Positions 48,301 through 56,062 of a stretch of 64,000 nucleotides of DNA are shown here, in pieces. This DNA is from Caldilineaceae bacterium (GTDB lineage: Bacteria; Chloroflexota; Anaerolineae; Caldilineales; Caldilineaceae), in NCBI GenBank assembly GCA_022842065.1, contig JALHQH010000020.1:138349-202348 (forward strand), read 5' to 3'. Position numbers and translations under genes: made by a program. Every line of letters begins with the position of its first letter. Position 1 is the stretch's first letter. Under the pieces are notes generated by a model. It was not told the DNA's origin and searched no databases. It was given only the letters and a program-made list of their open reading frames with translations.

Positions 48301-48534
48301 TAGTCACTTTTGACAAAATGGTAGTAACCTGGAAGAATGAATAAGTATGTACCCCGCATAAACCAGGCACTTGATTGTGCACTTTGTTTGAAAACGAGCA
48401 CCTCTTTCGCTCGCTTTCGGCAACAGGCAAAAACAACGCAATCGTTTTCAAAATCACCGCGGCACAACTTGTAACTTTTTCACAATTTTTATCCATCTGC
48501 TTTTTCAGCAATCAAAACGAGAGGGTGCTTTTCT
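48301..48534. other. upstream region of the ABC binding protein gene
   Basis: No gene is seen. It is A/T-rich near 48470-48500 (CACAACTTGTAACTTTTTCA), with GAGAGGG before the ATG at 48535. No operator was recognised. Confidence 0.3.
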
Positions 48535-50166
48535 ATGACCATGTCCCGTGTCCATCGGCGTTGGCGTTTTCACGTCACACTGCTCGGTCTCATTGCCTTG
48601 TTGGTGGTGAGCTGCGCGCCGGCCACCACGCCCACCGCCAGCGAAGGCGCCGCTGAACCAGCTGCCGCAACTGCCAGCAGTCGCGTTCTCCTCTATGGCG
48701 GCAACCAGGATATTGACAACATCGATCCTGCCACCGGCGAGAACTATTCGATCAACGCCGCCTTGCTCAGCCTCTATGATGCGCTCTTTATCACGCGCGG
48801 CAATGAGTTGCAGCCTCATTTGGTCGAGAGCTACGAAGTGAGTGACGATGCCACGGTCTTTACTTTCAAACTCAAGGAAACGGCCACCTTCCATGATGGC
48901 AGCCCGGTCAACGCCGCCGCGGTGGCCTACAGTTTCAACCGGCTGATGACTCTCGAAGGGCCGCCCACTTATCGCTGGGCCGGGATTGCCAATCCTGATT
49001 CCGCGGTCGCGGTTGATGAGTTTACCGTCGAATTCACGCTGGATCAACCCTTTGCCCCCTTTATCGGTACCCTGACCCAGCTTTACATCGTCAACCCGGC
49101 GATTGTTGAGGCCAACAAGGGCGATGACTTTGGGCAGACTTATCTAAAAGCAACCGCCGCCGGTTCCGGTCCCTTCACCCAAGGGCGCTGGGAGATCGGC
49201 AACCTCTATGAGTTTACCGCGGTCGCCGACTACTGGGCGGGCTGGCCTAGTGAAAATCACCTGGATGGTTTCCTCTGGATCATCAAGCGTGATAGTGCCT
49301 CACAGGTCAATTCATTGCTGGCGGGTGAAACGCATATCGCCGACACCATCGACGGTCAGGATGCCGAGAAGATCCAGCAAGAAGCCGGCTTTGTGATCTA
49401 TGAGAACAGTGGTTACTTCATTAACACCGTCAAAATGAATACCCAGGGCGAATATACCAGCGACCCCAATGTGCGCAAGGCGATTGCCTATGCCATGAAT
49501 TACGAACAGTTGCCCGCAGTCCAAGATATTCCCGTGCAAGTCATGCCTGGGCCGACGCCGCTCAACTTCATTGGTGCGGTCGAAGGATTGGAAGTGCCGA
49601 CCTATGACATTGCCAAGGCCAAGGAATTTTTGGCCCAATCACCCTGGCCCGATGGTGGTTTTAGCCTCGATTATGTCTATGTCACCGATCTGACCCGCGA
49701 AGAAGTGACGGGGTTGCTGCTCTTGGAAGGGCTGAAAGAACTTAACATCACCCTGAACATGACGCCCATGCTCTGGCCGGATATGGTCGCCAGTTGCGCC
49801 ACCCCGGAGAGTGGGCCTGATCTGATCAACATCTACACCCAGCCCTCCTATCTCGATCCCGATGCGCACCTGTATAACCAATATCATTCCAGCCAGTGGG
49901 GCAGTTACAACTCTTGCAGCTTCTACCAGAACGAAACGGTTGACAAACTGCTCGATGATGCCCGCGTTCTCGGTGACGAAGCTGGCCGTCTAGATCTCTA
50001 CGCCCAAGCCCAGCAGCAGATTGCCGCCGACCAACCCGCGATCTGGACTTACACCGAAAATACCCTGATCGCCGCCCACGAATGCATCAAAGGCTACGAA
50101 TTCCGCCCGCTCGAAAGCCTTTCCGTGCTCTTCCAGGATCTGTCGATGGAAGGCTGCCCAGGCTAA
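48535..50166 (+). CDS. peptide-type ABC transporter substrate-binding lipoprotein
   Basis: This 543-residue protein has a lipoprotein signal (LLGLIALLVVSCAP, Cys27), a Thr/Ala linker, then the family-5 solute-binding fold: NIDPATGENYSINAALLSLYDALF, YEVSDDATVFTFKLKETATFHDGSPVNAAAVAYSFNR, RKAIAYAMNYEQLP, and a C-terminal EAGRLDLYAQAQQQIAADQPAIWTYTENTLIAAHECIKGYEFRP. Family members bind di- or oligopeptides, nickel or related amides outside the membrane. It heads an operon with two permeases. Given the nearby DUF917 and HyuA-like genes, the ligand could be a hydantoin-like or peptide-like compound (inference). Confidence 0.92.
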   Translation: MTMSRVHRRWRFHVTLLGLIALLVVSCAPATTPTASEGAAEPAAATASSRVLLYGGNQDIDNIDPATGENYSINAALLSLYDALFITRGNELQPHLVESYEVSDDATVFTFKLKETATFHDGSPVNAAAVAYSFNRLMTLEGPPTYRWAGIANPDSAVAVDEFTVEFTLDQPFAPFIGTLTQLYIVNPAIVEANKGDDFGQTYLKATAAGSGPFTQGRWEIGNLYEFTAVADYWAGWPSENHLDGFLWIIKRDSASQVNSLLAGETHIADTIDGQDAEKIQQEAGFVIYENSGYFINTVKMNTQGEYTSDPNVRKAIAYAMNYEQLPAVQDIPVQVMPGPTPLNFIGAVEGLEVPTYDIAKAKEFLAQSPWPDGGFSLDYVYVTDLTREEVTGLLLLEGLKELNITLNMTPMLWPDMVASCATPESGPDLINIYTQPSYLDPDAHLYNQYHSSQWGSYNSCSFYQNETVDKLLDDARVLGDEAGRLDLYAQAQQQIAADQPAIWTYTENTLIAAHECIKGYEFRPLESLSVLFQDLSMEGCPG

Positions 50167-50168
50167 TC

Positions 50169-50262
50169 ATGACAAGGTGACAGGGTGACCGGATGACAAG
50201 ATGATCGGTAAGCGCGATCATCTTGTCACCCAGTCACCCAGTCACCCAGTCACCCAGTCACC
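50169..50262. repeat. 8-bp GTCACCCA tandem repeat with inverse copies
   Basis: GTCACCCA is repeated four times plus a partial fifth (50225-50262). Inverse copies (GACAAGGTGACAGGGTGACC) lie at 50170-50190. The repeat abuts the permease start codon at 50264. Confidence 0.75.
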
Positions 50263-50263
50263 T

Positions 50264-51277
50264 ATGACCTTACGTACCTACCTTCTCCGCCGTTTGATCT
50301 TGATTATTCCGCTGTTGCTGGGGTTGAGTTTGCTCACCTTTATTGTGGCGCGGGTGGTGCCGGGTGATCCGGTGGGGTTGGCGGCGGGGCCACAAGCCAC
50401 CGAGGAAATTAAAGAGGCTTTACGCCGTGAGTTTGGGTTGGACCAACCGCTGCCAATGCAATATTTCACCTATCTGGGTAACCTGTTGCAGGGTGATTGG
50501 GGGCAGTCGCTCTATTCACGGCGCGCGGTCTGGGATGATCTACGCACTTACTTTCCCGCCACCTTGGAGTTGACGATTGTCGCTGTGTTGCTGGCAACTC
50601 TGTTGGGGATTCCGGCCGGGGTGATCGCGGCCTTCTATCGCAATCGCCCGCCCGATCATCTCTCGCGCGTGGTGGCGCTCTTTTTTGTCAGCTTCCCCGC
50701 GTTCTGGCTGGCGATGATCTTCCAGAGTCTCTTTGGGCTGGAGTTGGGCTGGTTTCCGATTGGCAAACGCTTTGATGTGCGGATTGCCTCCCCCGAGGGC
50801 TTTACTGGCCTCTTTCTGCTCGACAGTCTGCTGCAAGGGGATCTGACGGCCTTTCGCCTAGCCTTGCGTCACATTACGATTCCGGCCTTGGTGCTCTCCT
50901 TTGGTTCACTGGCCAGTATTACCCGGATTACGCGAGCCACGGTGCTCGATGTGCTAGAACGCGATTATGTGCGCACCGCACGCGCCAAAGGCTTGACTAC
51001 CTTCACCGTTTTATCGCGTCATGTCTTTCGCAACGCAGCCAACGCCATCTTGACCATGATCGCGCTCGAATTTGGCTGGTTGATGGCCGGTGCCGTCCTC
51101 GTCGAAACGATCTTTGACTGGCCAGGGTTGGGACTGTATGCCGTGGAATCTTCGCTGCGGCTCGACTTCCAGCCGATCATGGGTATCACCATTCTATATG
51201 GCATCGTCTTTAGTCTAGTCAACATTGCCACCGACGTTATTTATGGCGTCGTGGATCCACGTATTCGTTATGGATAA
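50264..51277 (+). CDS. ABC transporter permease (DppB-like)
   Basis: The 337-residue membrane protein has the DppB/OppB pattern: LRTYLLRRLILIIPLLLGLSLLTFIVARVVPGDPV, LRREFGLDQPLPMQYFTYLGNLLQGDWGQSLYSRR, and the EAA loop YVRTARAKGLTTFTVLSRHVFRNAANAILTMI. It forms the channel with the next permease. No ribosome site precedes the ATG at 50264; the 8-bp repeat occupies that space, and an in-frame ATG at 50201 would add a repeat-derived peptide (HPVTQSP). Translation may be weak or start upstream. Confidence 0.92.
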   Translation: MTLRTYLLRRLILIIPLLLGLSLLTFIVARVVPGDPVGLAAGPQATEEIKEALRREFGLDQPLPMQYFTYLGNLLQGDWGQSLYSRRAVWDDLRTYFPATLELTIVAVLLATLLGIPAGVIAAFYRNRPPDHLSRVVALFFVSFPAFWLAMIFQSLFGLELGWFPIGKRFDVRIASPEGFTGLFLLDSLLQGDLTAFRLALRHITIPALVLSFGSLASITRITRATVLDVLERDYVRTARAKGLTTFTVLSRHVFRNAANAILTMIALEFGWLMAGAVLVETIFDWPGLGLYAVESSLRLDFQPIMGITILYGIVFSLVNIATDVIYGVVDPRIRYG

Positions 51278-51280
51278 GCT

Positions 51281-51384
51281 CAACCCCACCCGCACCCTAA
51301 TGGCTCGCGCTCCCCAGCTTGGGGAGGGAATATTATCAGAGACAACGGTTCCCTCCCCAAGCTGGGGAGGGTTAGGGTGGGGTT
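51281..51384. repeat. REP-like CCCTCCCC/GGGGAGGG inverted repeat
   Basis: GCTCCCCAGCTTGGGGAGGG near 51309 and TCCCTCCCCAAGCTGGGG near 51350 form a long stem, with flanking CAACCCCACC and GTTAGGGTGGGG pairing further out. Similar sequence recurs at 58960-59215. Confidence 0.7.
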
Positions 51385-51403
51385 TTATGGATAACCCTAA
51401 TTT

Positions 51404-52297
51404 ATGGCTGCCAGTACCGTAGAATTGAGTCGCGCGGCGCGCCTGCCGGTCCAGGATAATTGGCGGCGGGGGCTGCGGCGTTTCCGCAGTAATGCCCTGT
51501 CCATGGTCGGGATTTCGATCCTGGTCGTCATCCTTTTGATCGCCCTCCTGGCTCCCTATATCGTGCCCTTCCCTGAGGATGCGGCCGGGACTATGCGCGC
51601 CCTGGAGCGGCTCAAGCCACCGGGCGCCCCTTACTGGTTTGGTACCGACAATGTGGGCCGTGACATTTTTAGCCGCCTGTTAATGGGCACCGGCCTGGCA
51701 TTGCAAGTCGGTGCGGTGATTATCGTGCTTGCTTCGCTGATTGGTGTTACAATTGGGGCGACGGCCGGTTATGCCGGCGGCTGGGTGGATGATCTCCTGA
51801 TGCGTATCACCGACATCTTTCTCACCGTGCCGGCGTTGGTGTTGGCGATTGCTGTGACCGCAGCGCTCGGCAAGGGCATGGTCAACGTGATGATCGGGAT
51901 CGCCCTGGTCTGGTGGCCTGGTTTTGCGCGCTTGACGCGCAGCCTGGTGCTTGGCTTGCGCGAGGAACTCTTTGTGGAAGCGGCGCAGAGTATTGGCGTG
52001 GGCCACCGGCGGATTCTCTTTCGCCATATCCTGCCCAATACGCTCTCACCGATCATCGTGAAGATGAGCACCGACTTTGGCTTTGCCGTGTTGACTGCCG
52101 CGGCGCTCGGCTTTATTGGCTTGGGCGCGCAACCCCCCACGCCTGAATGGGGTGCGATGATCAATGACGGGCGCGATTACTTTCCCGACAAATGGTGGGT
52201 CTCCACCTTTCCGGGCATGGCGATCTTTCTCATGGTCTTCAGTTGGAATTTGCTTGGCGACGGGGTCCGCGATCTGCTTGACCCCCGCGCAAAATAA
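51404..52297 (+). CDS. ABC transporter permease (DppC-like)
   Basis: The 297-residue protein has an N-terminal soluble piece then FRSNALSMVGISILVVILLIALLAPYIVPF, typical for DppC/OppC, plus GTDNVGRDIFSRLLMGTGLALQVG and the EAA loop EAAQSIGVGHRRILFRHILPNTLSPIIV. It pairs with the DppB-like permease. The 126-base gap holds a REP-like hairpin. No ATP-binding gene (DppD/DppF) follows; the next gene encodes an unrelated protein, so the ATPase must lie elsewhere. Confidence 0.92.
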   Translation: MAASTVELSRAARLPVQDNWRRGLRRFRSNALSMVGISILVVILLIALLAPYIVPFPEDAAGTMRALERLKPPGAPYWFGTDNVGRDIFSRLLMGTGLALQVGAVIIVLASLIGVTIGATAGYAGGWVDDLLMRITDIFLTVPALVLAIAVTAALGKGMVNVMIGIALVWWPGFARLTRSLVLGLREELFVEAAQSIGVGHRRILFRHILPNTLSPIIVKMSTDFGFAVLTAAALGFIGLGAQPPTPEWGAMINDGRDYFPDKWWVSTFPGMAIFLMVFSWNLLGDGVRDLLDPRAK

Positions 52298-52324
52298 AGT
52301 GCGTATAAAATCAAAAGGAATCTA

Positions 52325-53032
52325 ATGTTACAACGTTTACTTGCCTGGTTCTCCAGCAAAACAACAAAAAGCCCTACGTCCAAATCTGGGGGTAAAGCAG
52401 GGGCGAAAACAGCCGCCAAATCCTCAAATAAAGCCGCCGCAGCGGCGAAAGCACAGCCTAGTCGCGTCGCCTCCCCCCGCCCCAAACCCGGCACCGGTTA
52501 TGCGGTGGAAGCGATCAACAACGATGAACTCTCGGAGAGTGCGAAAGCAGCTTTTGCCCGTAATGTTGCCGAGGAGAACGGTTTGCCTCTTTTCACCGGC
52601 AAGATCAATCATGCCTATGATCTCGGCGAAATCGATGATGCCAAGATCTGTCCGCGCTGTAGCGCCCCCACGCGCCAACAGTATGCGAATTGGGTTTATG
52701 CCACGAATAGCACCCCGCGCGCGTTGGTTGCACCGGCCGGCTATTTCTGCACCAAGTGCCCAACCGTTGTGATCGACCAGAAGATGTTACGGCAAGGGGT
52801 AACGCGTGGCTATCGCTATGTTCAGGTGATTGGCCTAACCAACGAGAGCGGTAAAGGCTTTCATGGCTTTACAACCTGGAATGGGGTCAAGCCGATCTAT
52901 CTCTTTGACGAGGCGGGCAATCCAAATGGCTTTGCCGACCTGGATAAACTTTCCCCCGAAGAAAAACGTCGATACCTCGCCCAACAGAACAAGACCAAAT
53001 CAAAACGGCTCAAGGTCAAACGCAATCGCTAA
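52325..53032 (+). CDS. unknown zinc-ribbon protein with basic N-terminus
   Basis: The 235-residue product has a Lys/Ala/Ser-rich N-terminus (KAGAKTAAKSSNKAAAAAKA) resembling histone H1-like or linker tails, then a compact region with two Cys pairs: CPRC (Cys109, Cys112) and CTKC (Cys142, Cys145), likely a zinc ribbon. The C-terminus is again basic (KRRYLAQQNKTKSKRLKVKRNR). I do not recognise the family. A nucleic-acid-binding role is plausible. AAAAGGAATC precedes the ATG. It follows the permease genes by 27 bases and could be co-transcribed, but its function is not obviously linked. Confidence 0.7.
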   Translation: MLQRLLAWFSSKTTKSPTSKSGGKAGAKTAAKSSNKAAAAAKAQPSRVASPRPKPGTGYAVEAINNDELSESAKAAFARNVAEENGLPLFTGKINHAYDLGEIDDAKICPRCSAPTRQQYANWVYATNSTPRALVAPAGYFCTKCPTVVIDQKMLRQGVTRGYRYVQVIGLTNESGKGFHGFTTWNGVKPIYLFDEAGNPNGFADLDKLSPEEKRRYLAQQNKTKSKRLKVKRNR

Positions 53033-53054
53033 TAGATAACACAACTAAACGTGG

Positions 53055-53100
53055 CACAATTGTGTACTGTGCATCCCCTGATGCACAGTACACAATTGTG
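53055..53100. terminator. perfect 20-bp inverted repeat
   Basis: CACAATTGTGTACTGTGCAT (53055-53074) is perfectly inverted at 53081-53100, with a 6-nt loop. It lies 22 bases after the zinc-ribbon gene. T-rich DNA follows (TATTTGTTTTGTC), so it is probably a terminator. Confidence 0.65.
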
Positions 53101-53270
53101 TCAACTCTATTTGTTTTGTCTATAAGGCTATGCCAAAGCCATCGATACCACGAAGAGCACGAAGAAAAAGCTTTACTTTGGTGTCTCTTTGTGGATCGCT
53201 TAAAACGCACGGTGTGAGCATTTAAGTTTTACAGAGTACGTAAAGCACTGTACAAACGCAGGATCAAGCC

Positions 53271-54365
53271 ATGTTAACCGCAGTGGATTTTGCTGATATT
53301 GAACCGATTGCGATTGGGGCCGGAATTCTCGGCACGGGTGGGGGTGGCGATCCCTATCTGGAGAGCCTGCATCTGCGTAACACAATCCATGAATTGGGCC
53401 CGCAACAGGTGCTTGCCCCCCAAGCCTTGGCCGATGATGCCAGTGTGGTTGTCGTTGGCTATATTGGCGCGCCCACTGCAGCCATCGAAAAGCTGCCCGA
53501 AGGGACCGAGTTATTACGTGCCGTGCGCCTCTTGGAACGCCATCTGGGCCGGCGCATGGACGCGATTGGGATCGCCGAAATTGGTGGTGGCAATTCGATT
53601 GGGCCACTGGTCGTCGGTTTACAGGCGGGCATTCCCACCGTCGATGCCGATGGCATGGGCCGCGCCTTTCCCGAAATGCAGATGAGCACCTACCTCTTTT
53701 ACGACGATGTGCCGGTCGCCCCCTTTGCCATGGCCGAAGCACGTGACAATGGGGTAGTGATCGCCCATACGCTGAACGCGGTCTGGTCCGAGCGCATTGG
53801 GCGCAACCTGGCGATCAGCATGGGTGCGACCGCGGGGCTGGCCGGTTTTGTCATGACCGGCGCGCAGTTCAAAGCCTATTGCGTGCCTCATACCCTAAGC
53901 CTGGCCCATAGCCTGGGCAAACGGGTCCTGGCCGCGCGCGCCAATGATGAAGATGTCCCCCACGTGATCGCCGAAACCCTCTCCGGGCGGATTCTTTTTC
54001 GCGGCAAGATCTGTGATGTCAACCGCCGTACGACCAAGGGGTTTGCGCGCGGTACGCTGCACATCCAGGGCTATCAAGATGAACAGGACCGCGTCTATAT
54101 CGAATTCCAAAACGAATTTTTGATCGCCCAGCGTGGGGACGAAGTGCTAGCCACTGTGCCCGACCTGATCTGCATCGTCACCGAAGAAGAAGGGCAGCCG
54201 GTCCCGACCGAACTGCTCCGTTATGGTATGCGCGTGGCGATCCTTGGTGTCCCCGCCGCCCCCCAACTGAAAACAGTGCGGGCACTGGAAGTCGTCGGGC
54301 CACAGGCCTTTGGCTACGATGTCGCCTTTGCGCCGCTGCCGGGCGCAAGCATCGGCGTTGCTTGA
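53271..54365 (+). CDS. DUF917 (S-methyl-thiohydantoin desulfurase-like) protein, copy 1
   Basis: The 364-residue protein matches the DUF917 family: IGAGILGTGGGGDPYLESL, VVVVGYIGAPTAAIEKLPEG, EIGGGNSIGPLVVGLQAGIPTVDADGMGRAFPEMQM, RGTLHIQGYQDEQDRV, and a final AFGYDVAFAPLPG. Family members are annotated as S-methyl-thiohydantoin desulfurases and often sit beside hydantoinase/oxoprolinase genes. The ATG at 53271 has GCAGGATC upstream. Copies 2 and 3 lie at 57832 and 60282. The conserved DGMGRAFPE core is intact. Substrate and reaction here are not shown. Confidence 0.88.
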   Translation: MLTAVDFADIEPIAIGAGILGTGGGGDPYLESLHLRNTIHELGPQQVLAPQALADDASVVVVGYIGAPTAAIEKLPEGTELLRAVRLLERHLGRRMDAIGIAEIGGGNSIGPLVVGLQAGIPTVDADGMGRAFPEMQMSTYLFYDDVPVAPFAMAEARDNGVVIAHTLNAVWSERIGRNLAISMGATAGLAGFVMTGAQFKAYCVPHTLSLAHSLGKRVLAARANDEDVPHVIAETLSGRILFRGKICDVNRRTTKGFARGTLHIQGYQDEQDRVYIEFQNEFLIAQRGDEVLATVPDLICIVTEEEGQPVPTELLRYGMRVAILGVPAAPQLKTVRALEVVGPQAFGYDVAFAPLPGASIGVA

Positions 54366-54481
54366 TCAATCAATATCGGCAGGCTCACCGCGCACGTTAA
54401 TGCGTTTTACGCATTTTGCATCTCAGCGGGTCCCCACTGGGCGCGATTTCAATCGGCGGCGGGCAAAACGTAGATCAGACC

Positions 54482-56020
54482 ATGTTACAAAAATTACCCA
54501 TTGGGATTCAGACCTTTTCCAAGATCCGCGAAGAAGATTACTTGTATGTGGATAAGACGGCGTCGATCTACCGCTTACTCACCTCGGGTGCCTACTTCTT
54601 TTTTTCGCGCCCGCGGCGCTTTGGCAAGTCATTGACCTTATCGACCATCAAGTCGATCTACCGCGGGGAACGGGAACTCTTTCGCGGGCTGTGGATTGAA
54701 AATCAGTGGGATTGGCAGAAGATCCACCCGGTCATTCACTTCTCTTTTAGCAGTATCGGCTATAAGACCCTGGGCCTGGAAGCCGCCATCGAAGCGGAAT
54801 TGCGCAGTATTGGCGCGACAATGGGTGTGCAGTTCCAGGAAGTTGGCATTACCCGTTTATTTCGTGAACTGATCCAAAAAATGGCGCTCAATGGTAAAGT
54901 CGTGATCCTGATTGACGAATATGATAAACCGTTAATCGACTATTTGGAAGATAAAGCACAGGCGCAGGCCCACCAACAGCTGCTGAAAGCGTTCTACTCG
55001 GTGATCAAGGACAGCGATCCTTATATTGAATTCCTGCTGTTGACCGGCGTCTCCAAATTTAGCAAAGTCTCAATCTTTTCCGATTTGAACAACCTTAGCG
55101 ATGTTACTCTTGATCGAGACTTTGCCGACTTAACCGGTTATACACAGGCCGAATTAGAGCACTATTTTTCACCCTACATGGCTGAAGCGGAAAGTGTGTT
55201 GGGGTTTAGTCATGCTGAACTGCTTTTACAATTGCGGACCTGGTACAATGGCTATAGCTGGGATGGTCAGGTTCATGTCTATAACCCTTTCTCTATTCTA
55301 AACTTTTTTCAAAAAGCCGACTTCCGTAATTTCTGGTTTGAAACCGGCACACCGACCTTCCTGCTCAAGCTAATGAAAGAGCATCGGCTCTTTGCGATTG
55401 ACAATTTAGAAGTCAATGAATTAGCCTTTGCCTCGTACGATATTGAGCAGTTGCAGATCCTGCCTATCCTTTTTCAGACCGGTTATCTCACGATCAAAAG
55501 CAAAGAAGAATTTGGCCTTTACCGGCTGGGTTACCCAAACCGCGAAGTCGAAGCTTCCATGCTCATGTATCTGATTGGGGAATTAAGCCACGCAGAGCCG
55601 GCGTTGACCACCCCAACGGTTGTCCATCTCTATCGCGCGTTTCTGGCCAATGATATGGCACAGCTAATTAAACTGATCAAGAGCATCTTCAAGAATATTC
55701 CTTCACAGATCTTTATTCGTGAAGCCGAAGCCTATTATCACAGCTTACTCTACCTGGTTTTCTTTTATTTGGGGCAATACACGCAAAGTGAAGTCAATAC
55801 AAATGATGGCCGCCTTGATTGTGTCGTGCAAAGCCCAACCCACATTTATATCCTCGAATTTAAACTAGACGAGCGTGCGGAGGCGGCCTTAAAACAGATC
55901 AAGGCGCGTGGCTATCATGAGAAATATATGGCCGATCCGCGTCCCAAAGTCTTACTCGGCATCAACTTTAGCAGCAAGCAGAAGACGGTCAACGACTGGA
56001 CGATGGAAGTCGTCGCCTAA
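54482..56020 (+). CDS. AAA-ATPase-like / PD-(D/E)XK nuclease-domain protein
   Basis: The 512-residue protein belongs to the common AAA-ATPase-like plus DUF1703 family. It has FFFSRPRRFGKSLTLST (atypical Walker A), VILIDEYDKPLIDYL (Walker B), and a C-terminal GRLDCVVQSPTHIYILEFKLD segment that fits the PD-(D/E)XK nuclease core. These genes are numerous in many genomes and their role is unclear, possibly mobile or defence-related. The start at 54482 is at MLQKLPIGIQTF. It lies inside the DUF917-HyuA gene run, without a metabolic role, so it may be an insertion. Confidence 0.82.
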   Translation: MLQKLPIGIQTFSKIREEDYLYVDKTASIYRLLTSGAYFFFSRPRRFGKSLTLSTIKSIYRGERELFRGLWIENQWDWQKIHPVIHFSFSSIGYKTLGLEAAIEAELRSIGATMGVQFQEVGITRLFRELIQKMALNGKVVILIDEYDKPLIDYLEDKAQAQAHQQLLKAFYSVIKDSDPYIEFLLLTGVSKFSKVSIFSDLNNLSDVTLDRDFADLTGYTQAELEHYFSPYMAEAESVLGFSHAELLLQLRTWYNGYSWDGQVHVYNPFSILNFFQKADFRNFWFETGTPTFLLKLMKEHRLFAIDNLEVNELAFASYDIEQLQILPILFQTGYLTIKSKEEFGLYRLGYPNREVEASMLMYLIGELSHAEPALTTPTVVHLYRAFLANDMAQLIKLIKSIFKNIPSQIFIREAEAYYHSLLYLVFFYLGQYTQSEVNTNDGRLDCVVQSPTHIYILEFKLDERAEAALKQIKARGYHEKYMADPRPKVLLGINFSSKQKTVNDWTMEVVA

Positions 56021-56062
56021 AGAACTTATTCCTACCAAATCGCAAACACAAGAGGAGGAACC

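Noticed and set aside
54482..56020. Transposase gene
   Set aside because: The protein is an AAA-ATPase-like/DUF1703 family member without a DDE or tyrosine recombinase pattern, and no terminal inverted repeats or target duplications are visible.
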